Shown: positions 32,689-44,700 of the stretch, in pieces
How the letters are laid out: each line of letters starts with the position of its first letter
How positions within the stretch are numbered: the first letter of the stretch is position 1
Assembly (NCBI GenBank): GCA_936450465.1
Contig: OW388300.1
Coordinates: 21,391,232 to 21,455,231, forward strand
DNA length: 64,000 nt
Direction of reading: 5' to 3'
Origin: Gibbula magus
Lineage: Eukaryota; Mollusca; Gastropoda; Trochida; Trochidae
The notes under the pieces: model-generated
What the model saw: the letters and a program-made list of their open reading frames with translations, nothing else
Told to the model about the DNA's origin: nothing
Databases searched by the model: none
Made by a program: the position numbers and the translations under genes

Positions 32689-33310
32689 TGTTCAAAACGT
32701 GCATATCTTCCATTCGAATACAAACAGATTGGACTTGAAGTCAGAGATGATGATTCTTCTTGGCGAGGTTCATAATGTTCTTATTGAGATACGAAGCTTT
32801 GTGAGTGGGAAGGTTGTCACTTTTCACTCTTAGTTGCAGGAGGTTGTTAATTGTGGATGACATTCATCTTGCAGTGGAGGAAGTTGTTGATGGTAGGTTG
32901 TAGGACATTAAAGGTTCTGGTTGCAGACTGTCACTGAGAGTGTTGAAAATTATATGATGCAGGGTGACAGGTAAATTTATTGATTGTACTTGATTTGCAA
33001 CATGGGTGAAGTAATCCTAATATTGACGAGTCGATAATTCCTAAAGATTTGTTATTATTTTAGAAGACATGTTGCTGATGATACTCGGAACATAAGTGTT
33101 GTTTTAAATGTTAGTTGTGATTTATGTTTTTGTTGAATTCCTCAGGCACGCTAAACTGGTGTTGGTATGTTTTATAGATCCACGAAATTGGGTGTAATTG
33201 GGTAATGATCTTTGATATTTTAAAATAGCTGTGAGATGTGGGAATGAACTCGACACATTAGAGAGATCAAGTCAGGAATTATGATTCTACTGAGGTGTAA
33301 AGCGATATAT
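32689..33310 (+). repeat. Duplicated downstream region of gene B
   Basis: Near-identical to 24688-25310 apart from small indels; homology stops near 33310. Confidence 0.7.
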
Positions 33311-33613
33311 ATGCGATCTTCCACATGTCTTATCATACTTGAAAAGACCGATTAACTGGTCGAAATGAGCTCATCGTATTAAAGAAGATTGATCTAGTCA
33401 AACCCAACTGATGTTTACTCTTTTCTATATACATGTATAACCTTCCTTCACATGAGAAACAACTCATTTTATATATGTTGACTACATTTGTATTTGTAGA
33501 AACTACTTTAAACCTATATTTATCTTGCTCCATGTTCGTAATGTTGAGCACTCTTCCAAACTTCTACAAGGCTTAACCATACAAAACCACATTGTATCTT
33601 GTATTTTGCTTAT

Positions 33614-34716
33614 GCTAAGTTCACACCAACGGCTCTTTGATGGTGCTTTAAAGCGGCGTGCAAAACGGCACCAAAGCGTAACAAAGGTTGATTAAAGCGT
33701 AAGCGTCGTAATAGATCGTGGTAAAGCTTGGAGTAAAGCGGGACATTCGGCAAGAGCGCCAACAAATTTTAAACTGTTTAAAAATTTTGGGCGCTCTGTC
33801 ACAAATTGATTAAAGTGCCGAGAGCGTATCAAAGCTTAACAAAGTGTAACAAATCTCAGCAAAGCTTGACTCAATGCGTAGGAAAGCTTAACAGAGCTTT
33901 TGGTTCAAAGCGGGGACCCCAGTCTTCATGGTCTGTCACCACTTGACACGCTTCGTTAAGATGTCTCAAGATTTGCTAGGATCTGGCATGAAGATCTGAC
34001 ACGAGGTCAGACACTTTCATCAAGCTCTGACACGTTTTATAACGCTTTGTTACGCTTTGATGAAGGACTCTCATGCTTTCCCACGAATTGAGAGGCTTTG
34101 TGACGCTTGGCAAGCTTCCTCACGCTCTCTCACGCTCTCCTACGATACCCACGCTCTTATACAGCAGGCATACAAATATCATGTCTTCTTCAGATAGATC
34201 ATGCTCTGGTTCATCTGGAACCTCTGGATCTTGTTGTTCTGCCGTCGTGTTCTGGAGTCAAAGATGCAATGATTTTGTGGACCTCACCATCTTTATATAG
34301 GCTCTGGATCAAAAGCGGCATGGAATCGACAATCTCGACATTTTCCAATGCATAACAAAGCTTAACAGAGCGTAACAATGCACAACAGAACTTGATAATT
34401 GTATCAGAGCCTGATTTAAAGCGTCATAATCGCATCAAAACGTAAAAAAGCGTTATAAAGCTTATCAAAGCTTATCAAAGCGTGATTTCAAGCGTAACAA
34501 AGCCTGATCAAAGCTGGATTAAAACGTGAGGAACCGTTACAAGTCGGGAAATAATTCGTCCCCAAAGCGGCAACCAATTCATATCAGAGCGTATCAGAGC
34601 TTATCTGCGTGTAACATTACTTAGGAGATCGTGATATTTTTGGAAAAGTAAACAAAAACGACAGTGCTTTGCTCGCCAATTTAAAGCGCGGCATTCGCCG
34701 TTGGTGTGAATTAGGC
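33614..34716. mobile_element. Fold-back element built of 'aaagcgtaac' subrepeats
   Basis: Ends 'gctaagttcacaccaacggc' and 'gccgttggtgtgaattaggc' are inverted with a few mismatches. The left and right parts carry many short units such as 'caaagcgtaacaaagc'. The centre (33930-34150) carries them in reverse ('gctttgtgacgctt', 'cacgctctctcacgctc'). Small ORFs inside are repeat read-through. Confidence 0.7.
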
Positions 34717-36832
34717 ATTATATACATATATATAATATAATATTCAATGTAGTTATTTTACACAATCAGATTTCATTATCTTGTCTGTTAAAGGATAGAT
34801 GCAATGACATATGGTCCAAATCGGATTCATTAAAATCGGATGTAAATTTGACAATTGCTCAATTTTTAAAAAAACGCCTAATTTAGCCCGGGCAACCAGA
34901 ATGAAAGTCTGCTGGGGGTGTGGCCCGTGAAGGGATGACTTCTGTGACGTATCTGGAGGAATCTGATTTTGGGCAATAGTCATACTTCAACGTAATTTCG
35001 CAACATTTTGATTGTTAATTTCACAAAGAATATTCAATAAACCAACTTCAATTTCCCATATATCGAATGTTTAGATATCCAACTAGGTAATTCCGCAGAT
35101 GACAATTACACAATTATTACATAAACATGTATTTTTTGCAATGTAATACACCTCATAAATTCATTTAGCGGCAGTGATAATCATCACTGATTAATTAACG
35201 AGACTCGGCGGAGTAGCTGTCTAGCAGGCCCCGTCTGTTGCTTAACACAATCACGCCTCAGTGAGCATTTTCAAAATGAATCGCCAGACTAATTGCGGTA
35301 CTGTTAAAATAGGTGAATTAAAATCGTCTTAATTATCAATTGCAAGTGTATATTGTCTCGATTTTATGCTCAATTGATTCCGATATACAATATACGTAGA
35401 GGTAATCATCTGTCATTCTTGAGAAAAATGCATTTCATCAGATCTTTAAAGGTAAGGGGATATATTTTTTATCATGTCAAATATAACAGTGTGTTAATTG
35501 CAATACTATTTATGCAAAAGAACTAGTTATTTCTCCATCCTGTTCCATCAATGTATTTGTATCCGTTACCCTACTACAATACCCTGATTACCTGGGCCCT
35601 ATTACTCACGTTTTGCTATTAGCTGATTATGCATCACAACTCATCCACATTCAGAGTACAAGAATACAAGGTAACTTACATACATCAAACATTGAAATAA
35701 AGGAAAATGTTCCTCTCGATTTAGTTGATGAAAAAGTTGCACCAAGTTGTGATGTTTCTAATTGATGATAGGTCAGTCAGAATATATGTCATATGTCCAT
35801 TATAACTACACTACATACGATAAAACGTCGTGTGTGTGTAAACGTGTGTGAAAGAATAGTGTTGCTATACAAGGATCAAGTAAACCAACTGTGGGCAAAT
35901 ACACCAGATATAATATAACATTGTGTTATTTCCTTTCGTTCATTTATTAATCAATTAGTTGAAAATTAGGTTTTGAAAAACAAGAAGACAACGGTTCATT
36001 ATGCTTCATTTCTATAATGTATCCTCGACATTTCACACATAACTACATTTAAGAATGTTATTAAAAATATACTTGTTTTAGTTCAGAGTTGCTGTTTGCA
36101 TTCAACTCCTCACCACACGAACGTTATGGTTATATATTATTATTAATGAACATTTATTGTTCACAGTACAAAGACGATTTCAAGCACGTTTCATACAAAG
36201 ACAGTCTGGTATTCGACAATTAAACTGGTTCAAAATTCATCATATATCATATTCATCCAGCAATACTATAATAGTATAGTCACAGGTGATGATAAAATGA
36301 TTCAGGGCTCTAAGTCGATACGAAATATATAAAATAACAAAGCTTCATGAAAATATGTTATGGCATTAATCTACAGATGATTTGTAAATAACATTAGGAA
36401 AAAGGAGACATGAAGTCCTTTTTCAACAGCAGTATACTTTATCTGTTTGTTTCCTGATTATCTGTTCAGTTAAAACATAATTAAATTTGAACATAATCGG
36501 TAGGGAAATAAAGATGCTTGACAAAGTTATAAGCTGTAGAGTGAATACAAATATTCATTTTGCACTAAATTATTTGTTCAAGATAGTTTTCTCTGTGTCA
36601 ATGTTTGTCAATTAGTAGTTCTGGACGAGGAGTTAAAAATGACAAAAGTGCAGATGTACGACGACGGATGATGGCCAATTCTATAAACAAATCTATAAAT
36701 GTTTTCAAGTTGTTTTCAAAATATGGACTCAACACCACAAATACTGCACTTAACATGAATAAATTAAAAGAACTGTAAAAAAGGCATTTATTACTCACCC
36801 GTTGAAAATATCATGATTTAATGAATCTACCG
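34717..36832. other. Intergenic, nothing recognised
   Basis: About 2 kb of AT-rich DNA with only short ORFs; no family or structured repeat was seen. Confidence 0.35.
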
Positions 36833-36857
36833 TGTTATTACACTTAGTGTAATAACA
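36833..36857. repeat. Perfect 25-nt palindrome upstream of the gypsy element
   Basis: TGTTATTACAC, TTA, GTGTAATAACA. The TGT...ACA form would suit an LTR edge, but no matching 3' LTR was found. A TGTTATTA at 41338 is too short to count. Confidence 0.6.
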
Positions 36858-37141
36858 TCGCATGCTTTCGATTTACAGGACGTCATAATGGCATAAATAT
36901 GACATCACAATATTAGCGCTGTGGTCATAATGGACTGTGTGACATTTATCGACGTGAGATGTGTAGTGTATTGATAAGTTGTTCCGTAAATAGTATCAGC
37001 TATCGGAGCGCCTGTGCGCATGTGCAGTGTTGTACAAACGAGAAAATGGATTTACGAAATTCCACGCAAACGAAACGACTATGAACGATACTGCATCGAA
37101 ACGTCGAACGAAACAACGAAGAAATTGGATTTCTAAATTAC

Positions 37142-37717
37142 GTGATCCAGAGAACGAGAATGGCGGCATTTGGTCGCATCGAACAGTTTGACCACAGTTC
37201 ATGCGATATTGAGACTTACATTGAACGTTTTGACCAGATATGCAGTGCAAATGAAATTACAGCGGACAGTGCTGTAAAAGTTCCTGGATTTTTATCTTCT
37301 ATCGGAACCAAAACGTACATATTGGTGAAATCACTGGTGGCTCCTGCAAAACCCGATACGAAATCATTCAAGGAATTTTGTGACGCGTTGTTGGGACATC
37401 TTGCTCCGAAGAAATTGATCATTTCAAAAAGTTTTAGATTCTACAACAGAAACCAAAAGGAATCAGAAACCATTTCGGATTATCTCACAGAATTGCAACT
37501 TCTAGCAAACACATGTGATTTTGGAGGATTTCTTGGAGACGCACTACGTGACAGGTTTGTTTGTGGTCTTAAAAGTGAAGCTATTCAAAGAAAATTACTT
37601 TCTGAAAGTCAATTGGATTTGAAACGTGCACAAGATATTTCAATTGGAATGGAAATTGTTATTCACGAATGTCGCGAGTTGAAGACAGGCTATGGCAACC
37701 CACGTGACTCAGGGTAA
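37142..37717 (+). pseudogene. gag capsid part of the gypsy element
   Basis: 191 codons ending in TAA. FGRIEQFDHSS, YIERFDQICSAN and SDYLTELQLLANTC are typical of gypsy gag in animals. The stop is in the same frame as the next reading frame at 37718, so a single nonsense change appears to split a longer gag-pol frame. Earlier in-frame codons exist; the first clear homology is at AAFGRIEQF. Confidence 0.8.
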
Positions 37718-38959
37718 GTGCACCGAGTGACTGACAAGCGACGCGCCAATCAGCAGCGAGGGGCGGAGCGAAGCAAACAACAACAAAGCAAGCCGAGAGG
37801 GTCGAGCATGTCAACTCAACAGTGTTGGCAATGTGGTTACACAAATCATTCAGCTGAAAATTGCCGCTACAAAACTTTAATGTGCCATTCTTGCAGAAAG
37901 GTGGCACATTTAAAATCGGAATGCAAGCACAAGAAACGCTATTCGACGAAATATGTAGATGTTCAAAACGGAAGAGACGACACGGATATCGACGATGAAG
38001 AGCTCCAAACGACGACAGATCGTGAAACTATTGGATTGTTTCGTGCTTCTGACAAGGGAAGTATCAACAAGGTGAAGGTTACATTACATGTAAACAATAC
38101 TCCTGTTTGTTTTGAAGTGGTTACTGGTTCACCTATGTCAATAATGCCACTCAAGAAATTTGAGAAGTTGTTTCCAAATGTCAAGCTCACGGAAGCATCA
38201 ACGGATTTGACGGGATACTCTGATGAGGAAATGAAGGTATGTGGTCAAGCCAATGTGAAAGTAGGATGTCGTTGCAATGATGACGATGTTGAATTAACTC
38301 TGATTGTAGCAGATGTACATGTCAAAATTCCTCTTTTGGGAAGATGGTGGATCAAGAAATTGAACTTGGATTTGAATAACCTGTTTGATCATTGTGTGAA
38401 TTCAGTAACCATGGCAGCAGAGAAAAAGGATTTTCAGAAATCTTCAAATTTGAATACAGTTTTGAAGAAACATGAAGTTTTGTTTGACAATAAATTGGGA
38501 GAAATTAAAGGGATAGTTGCTGACATTAAACTGAAACCTGATGCTAAACCAAAGTTTTTCAAGGCAAAACCAGTCCCCTATGCTCTTAGAGAAAAAGTTG
38601 AAGCAGAACTAAACGAGCTTGAAGCTGATGGAGTTATCTCAAAAGTCAAAACAAGTGATTGGTCTACACCTATTGTTGTCATCCCCAAGGCATCCGGTGA
38701 AATCAGAATTTGCGGAGATTTCAAGGTAACGTTGAACCAAAATATTGAAGTTGAGACATATCCTCTTCCAAAACCTCAAGATTTGTTTGCTATATTTGCT
38801 GGGAGTGAAGTATTTTCAAAAATAGACTTGTCGAAGGCTTTTCATCAACTGAAAGTCAGTGAAGAAACTAGAAAACTACTTGTTGTAAACACTCACAAAG
38901 GTCTGTATGCTTACAACAGACTGCCCTTTGTCAGTGCCAGCTGTCAAGCCATTTTCTAA
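37718..38959 (+). pseudogene. Zinc knuckles, protease and first half of RT
   Basis: Two CCHC-type knuckles lie near residues 35-70 (CWQCGYTNHSAENC, CHSCRKVAHLKSEC). The protease has EVVTGSPMSI, where the family has the catalytic Asp in D-T/S-G; Val is there instead, so the enzyme should be dead. RT follows: KPVPYALREKVE, SDWSTPIVVIPK, FSKIDLSKAFHQL, YNRLPF. Translation ends at a TAA just before the catalytic YxDD region. Confidence 0.85.
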
Positions 38960-39737
38960 TCTGTACTGGAGAAGATCCTGCAAGGAATAGAAAAAGACTG
39001 TAACTTTTCAAGACGATATTGAGATTGGAGGAAAAACACACGACGAGCACTTGATGCTACTCGACAAAACTCTCACTAGATTGGAGGAATACGGTATCAG
39101 AGTCAAGAAAGAAAAATGTCAATTCATGCAAGCGCAAGTCCAGTATCTGGGACACTTGATTGACAAGAACGGCATCCACACCATTCATGACAAGGTCAAC
39201 GATATCATATCTGCACCGGAACCGGAAAACAAAACACAACTCAGATCATTTCTTGGAATGATACAATACTACGGAAGGTTTATTGGGAAACTTTCAACTC
39301 TTCTTCATCCTCTCAACGAATTGCTGAAGACGAACGTGACATTGGAGTGGAGTGAGTCATGCGAGAACGCATTCAACGAAGCAAAACAGAGACTAGTTTC
39401 AGCAGATGTGCTCACTCATTTTGATATGGACAAACCCATAAGGTTAGCTTGTGATGCTTCAAATTACGGGTTAGGTGCCGTTATCTCACACGTGTTACCA
39501 GATGGATCGGAGAAGCCGATAGCGTTTGCTTCACGAACACTAAATGCGAGCGAGCGAAACTACGCCCAAATCAAGAAGGAAGCTCTCGCTTTGATCTTTG
39601 GAGTGAAGCGGTTTCATGATTATCAATACGGCATGAAGTTCACACTCATCACTGATCACAAACAACTGTTAACCCTGTTGAGTCCAAAGAAGCAAGTACC
39701 GACGCAGCAGCAGCACGGATGCAAAGATGGGCCCTGA
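38960..39737 (+). pseudogene. RT second half and RNase H
   Basis: After a frame change near 38990 an FQDDIEIGG stretch stands where YxDD is expected. The ORF from 39051 then reads LEEYGIRVKKEKCQF, YLGHLIDKNGIH and LRSFLGMIQYYGRF (RT thumb), followed by RNase H with ACDASNYGLGAV, LALIFGVKRFHDY and TDHKQL. Ends out of frame at 39737. Confidence 0.82.
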
Positions 39738-40483
39738 TTCTAGCTTCTTACACATACGAGATCGAATTCAGAAAATCTGAAGACCACGCAAACGCAGACC
39801 TTCTCTCTCGAATTCCCTCAAAGAAAACCATTTTGGACGAGTCAACTGAAAGTGAGGTATTTAACTTCAAATACGCTGATGACCTGCCGGTCAACGCAAA
39901 CGACATACAGAACGCCACACGAAAAGACCCTACGATGTCACGAATTCTGGATTTCACCCTGAATGGATGGCCGACATCTGTAAAATCACCGGAACTACAA
40001 CCATTCTTCATGAGAAGAGACGAAATCTCAGTAGAGAACGGAGTTTTATTGTGGGGACTGAGAGTGATCATTCCTTCAACGTTCCGTCAACGACTACTCA
40101 ACGAACTACATGCAGATCACCTTGGGATAGTACGAATGAAGGGACTGTCTCGAAGCTATCTGTGGTGGCCACGACTAGACGACAACATTGAAAACTTGGC
40201 AAAATCATGCCCCATCTGTTTCCAAACGAGAAATATGCCAACAAGTGCACCTCAACACGAGTGGACCTTTCCATCGAAACCATGGAAACGAGTTCACATG
40301 GACTTCGCAGAGTTCAAAGGCCGAAATTACTTCGTAATGGTGGATGCGTACTCAAAATGGCCTGAAGTGTTTCTTATGAACTCCACTACGACGTTGAAAA
40401 CCATAAACGTTCTACGACATGTCTTTGCTACACAGGGTATCCCAAATGAACTGGTATCTCACAAGTCCTCAAGCACCATCTAA
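39719..40483 (+). pseudogene. Integrase, N-terminal part
   Basis: Continues in another frame: NADLLSRIP linker, then the HHCC zinc domain (H.DHLGIVRMKGL, SCPICFQTR) and the first catalytic Asp region (HMDFAEFKGRNYFVMVD). The frame stops at about 40483, where the segment with the second catalytic Asp and the Glu is missing. Confidence 0.82.
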
Positions 40484-41085
40484 AAACATCGGACGATACT
40501 GATCCACAACAACAGGTAGAAAACTTTCTACTATGCTACCGAATGACGCCACACACGGTGACCGGACGGGCACCATGTGAGATCCTTATGGAAAGACGAC
40601 TATGCACTCGTCTAGACCTGATAAGACCAAGCCTTTAGGATAAAGTCAGAGATCACAAGGAAAATGACGCAACACCAAGTCGAACTCTACGCAATGTGTT
40701 GCCAGGTCAGAGTGTAACCATACAACACTTTAGAGGGCCTGATAAGTGGGTCCACGGAACTGTGTTGCAGAGGTTAGGGCCGGTTAGCTATGTCGTCGAC
40801 ATCAATGGCTATCCAAACCATGTTCACATCGACCACCTGCTATGTGGTCCCGAGAAGAGTGCAGCGATGTTTCCTCAAAACTTGTTGGTGGAACTTCCGC
40901 TTGTGACGCAGTTGACAACCGACAACGAATGCAGTGACAACCATGATGTCTCCCGACTTCCTGTCGAGAACGTAACTACACCTGACGCTCCTCAACTGTC
41001 CGATTGTAAATCTCCAGATCCAATAAAAACTAAACGGAGATATCCTGCGAGAATGAGAAAACCCCCAGAGAGACTTGATCTATAA
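40484..41085 (+). pseudogene. Integrase C-terminal tail
   Basis: Plus-strand residues CYRMTPHTVTGRAPCEI and RLDLIRPSL, then a stop near 40637, then LPGQSVTIQHFRGPDKW...GPVSYVV, the SH3-like C-terminal domain of gypsy integrases. The final basic proline-rich tail ends at 41085. Confidence 0.75.
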
Positions 41086-41141
41086 TTTCCTTCAGGTCAA
41101 AGTGCAGAGACTTGATAAGTGAATGTTCCAGAGAAATTCTA

Positions 41142-41300
41142 ATGAACTCTTAAATGTTCTTTTCAGTGCAAGTTCAAGGATTTCATGAACTCTTAAATGT
41201 TCTTTTCAGTTCAAGGATTTCATGAACTCTTAAATGTTCTTTTCAGTTCAAGGATTTCATGAACTCTTAAATGTTCTTTTCAGTGCAAGTTCAAGGAAAG
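41142..41300 (+). repeat. Four tandem 37-43-bp units
   Basis: Units start at 41142, 41185, 41222 and 41259 with atgaactcttaaatgttctt and end in 'cagttcaaggatttc'. The first and last carry a 6-base extra 'tgcaag'. Confidence 0.88.
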
Positions 41301-42311
41301 GTCTTTGAGCTCTTAATGTTCTAATTATAAATAAATATGTTATTAAACGTGACATCTTTAGTATTCTCAATTTATAAACCTTTAAATATCAATCTTATTT
41401 CTCAAAACGTATCCACGCACTACAGCAGAGCACGGATATAATGAACATGTAAAAAGCCCTATATAATATGCCAAACGTGAATAGCAAACAGCGGATATAG
41501 CGAACGGAATTGTTTAGTCCCTTAAAGTTTGTTATATCCTTGTTCTCCTGTAAATCTAAAATGATGCATTTAGCGTTTTAGTTTTGCAAACTAAAATTCA
41601 CAAATGATGTTGAAATATTCTAGTGATTAACTAAAATCTACTTTAGAAAACACTCAAATATTTGAGAATGTTAAGATACTCAAAGTGAAATCGGATATCC
41701 TTGTATGGTTTAGTGATGAAAATACTTCCATCTTTGATGGCATAAAGATATTCCAAGACAAATAAGGCTGTTTCGTCATTGTGAGACCTTCACTCCCAAG
41801 TTTCAGCTTGAATGTATTACTGATTTAACCGTTACAGAAAGACAAATCTAAAGGTAATAAAATCAGAAAGATTCAATTTGAAATTCAAAATAATCTCGAA
41901 ATGAGGCAATTAAGCTTTTAATTCAATACAATGGGTTTCTCGAAATACTAGTTGTTTGAAATTGTATCTAATTCTCAAATAATAAAATTTAAATTATATT
42001 TCATTATTTTGAAACTTCCCATGCCGTTTGCATGTCCATAGAGACAGAGACAGCAAGGAAAGGACAGCTATAGACACTTTTCCTCCATTAACTGTTACAT
42101 GTACGTCTTTGGTACGTCTGTGGTCATGGAAAACTTCAAATTCCCACCAGTCCATAGAACACTGTGACTCACTGTGCACCATTCATGTTCAAGCTTCACA
42201 TTGAATAATTCATCAACAAAACAAAGGGATATCTCTTAAAAGTTCCACAATCCAGAATATGAATATATGAAGAGCCCGTTAAGAAGAGACTATTCATACA
42301 GGATCATAGAC
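41301..42311. other. Upstream region of copy C
   Basis: 41560-41950 matches 30735-31240 upstream of gene B. The palindromic ACAATG site is not preserved in the aligned region near 42165-42210. Confidence 0.5.
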
Positions 42312-43440
42312 ATGGCTAGACTCGTCTTTCCAGGTCTTGTGGATCAAATTCGTATGGTGGCCGTTGTTTTCTTGTTGCTAGTAGCTTTTACAAACCACGT
42401 GCACCTGACCAAAATCAACTGTAAAACAGCTATTTATATTGGATGTATGAAAACCCCAGGATGTGTCCCTGCAAATCTCAATTCCGGAAAATTGTACAAA
42501 CAGGTGGAAAGGAACCTCAATACAAGCCTGATAAAGAACTATTTTGTGACTCTTATGAAGATGAGCTATGAGACAGTTACAAAACCAAAAGGCTTCACAT
42601 GGTTTCTTGCCATTGAAAGAGGACGAGATCATAAGGCGAGGGAAGTTCTAAACATCTCAACTACATCTGATGTAACAAAGAAGGCTGGAGTTTTCATCAA
42701 AGGAAAGATGTATTCAATAGTTTACGACCAGGCAACAAATACTCTTTATTTGACCGGATTACCAGGTGTTTTTAGTCAAGTCATGAACATCAAATCATCT
42801 AAGAAACACATAGCCAATACCTATACTAAAAGACAGGTATACACTATTTATTCTGGTGGTTAATGGAAACAGTTATTACAAAGACAGATATAAGACAAGG
42901 ATAGGTAGATACGAGAAACATTGGCATAAATTAGTAAATATAGTAGAAGATCGACACGGGCATTGTTATGATCTAAGTGCACAAGGAACTATGATCTGCT
43001 GGATCTGTAACATACCTGAAAAAAATGTCATCGAATGTTTTGACATCACATCAAAACACAGAATACTAAGCCACAGCCGTCCTGGATACACGGAAGGCAT
43101 GTCGTTGATAGAGACCACTGGGGCTTCACTATTTGCTTGGACTGAGATCTACAACCTCAGACCACACATCTACAAAATCAGAGTTACAAAGTTTGATGCT
43201 GAAAGAAAGGTTGTTTGTGAAACAAGCAGTTCCAAGTTTAATCATCTCAAGTCCACGTACCTTGTTGGTGACCTGATCTTCTATACATTTCGGTATTCAA
43301 ATAGAGTAGAAGCAAGGCAGATAAGCATGAATTGTAGTGTTGGTGTGAAAGTGTTTTCAACTGATGATCTCACATCATATAAAAACACGCGCGAGGAGCT
43401 GATATTGGCCTTTCCTAAAGCAAATAATATAAATTCATAG
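42312..43440 (+). pseudogene. Secreted PAN-like / propeller-like protein, copy C (broken)
   Basis: Starts MARLVFPGLVDQ with a signal peptide at the conserved position. About two dozen residues before the first PAN cysteine, present in A, B and D, are missing and one cysteine of the cluster is lost (CKTAIYIGCM). At about 42835 an 11-bp deletion relative to copy D shifts the frame. The first frame ends at 42863; the rest (42864-43440, NGNSYYKDRYKT onward) continues in a second frame to the same C-terminus, KANNINS. The downstream AATAAA of copy D is mutated here. It is most like copy D. The break argues for a pseudogene, unless the assembly is wrong at this point. Confidence 0.82.
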
Positions 43441-44700
43441 GTTTACATTTCTGTGAAGACATTACATAGTCGTGTGTTCTCACACAGATTAGCGATGTCC
43501 TTACTGAACGTAAATTTAATCACTTGATCTAATTCTCATGCAAGCTGTCTCAAATAATATCTAGCCTAATTGGAAAACATATTAATTAAAGAAACAAACA
43601 ACAGTTACTTTGATTCAAAACATTATTTGAACAATTAACAGAACCTACACATTCATCCTAGTTTCTGGACTCTTGTTATGTTGTGTATGTTGTTGCAATC
43701 AAACTCTTCAACATGTAGAACAGTTTTTCACAGCAGAGGAAATTGCTGAGAACCTTGTGAGATTTGAACTCAGCTGCAAGAGATCGATGTAAATTGTTGA
43801 GTACCAGAGAGTGGCTCCTTGCAGATCCTGACTGAGAACCTCTTCTAGCAACGATGTGGCATATATATGTCAGTTACTAGATTCAAGGACGTTGTATGAG
43901 TATAATGGTCAGGAGTGGACCTACTAAGAAGTTGAAAGAGGTTCTGAACGTCTACATGATGTCTAATGGCATACAGAAGAAGAGGATTAGCATCTAAACA
44001 ACTGTCACCTGTTTATAATATGTCCTCAGTGCATGTACAATTTGGATATTTGTTTTGTCCTATCGGCAGCCGGTGGCAATAGTGCAGGACTGTTTTTACC
44101 TTATAACGCCGAGCGCCATGCAAGGAACCAACAAATGCAACCTCTTGGTGTAGTTTGGTATGAGAAGGCAGGAACCCCAGACGCTCAGGACGCTCTACTA
44201 ACTGAACTACACTATTTGATTTGTATCAGGAGAGTGTGTTGTTGGATATGTGGATGCCTTAAACTAGATGTAGCTTTTACTCTCTGTGATTGAGTTTCCT
44301 CAGTATTAGGTTACTGTGCTATCCCTATTGTGTGTAGATTTATGTATCCCGTTTAATTTCCTACTATCTTATTGGTGAACAAGTAAGCATATATACCAAA
44401 TTGTCGTGTAAGGAGAGATGTAATTCAGAAATCTTGTTTTTTAAAATTCATATTCCACTTCTAAATGCTCTTTAAAAACTGATTGTCGTTCAGTACACCC
44501 AGGCCGGGTCGGATGATATTTGACTCGTTTGACTGTGACGGAATTATTAATTGATGTTTATTTTTATAATGTTGTGGACCAATTCTTCACTGTTTCTGTG
44601 TCAGTAACTTGATATCCTGTTGATTGTATTTTGTCATAATTTAAATAAAATTTCACCAAATAAGGATATTGTGCTATTAATGATTACAATAATATATACA
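43441..44700 (+). repeat. Duplicated downstream region of copy C
   Basis: Colinear with 58480-60090 after gene D, but D has an extra internal duplication. Noncoding; contains a decayed tRNA-like stretch at 44156-44210. Confidence 0.7.
44156..44210 (-). other. Decayed tRNA-like sequence
   Basis: On the minus strand 'gtagttcagttagtagagcg' resembles a D-arm/A box. The matching B box is ruined (cctggggttcc). Better preserved at 59181-59240. Confidence 0.4.

Larger units (their letters stand above)
37142..41085 (+). mobile_element. Broken Ty3/gypsy retroelement (gag-pol)
   Basis: Domains lie in the order gag, zinc knuckles, protease, RT, RNase H, integrase and a C-terminal tail, which is the Ty3/gypsy order. 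It is disabled by an in-frame stop in gag, a stop plus frameshift in RT, a frameshift after RNase H, an integrase-core deletion and a later stop. LTRs and a primer-binding site were not found. Confidence 0.88.

Noticed and set aside
36833..37036. 5' LTR of the gypsy element starting at the TGTTATTACAC palindrome
   Set aside because: No matching 3' LTR or primer-binding site; only eight bases recur at 41338.
44033..44293. 86-codon ORF downstream of copy C
   Set aside because: Not open in the colinear region after gene D (59090-59330).
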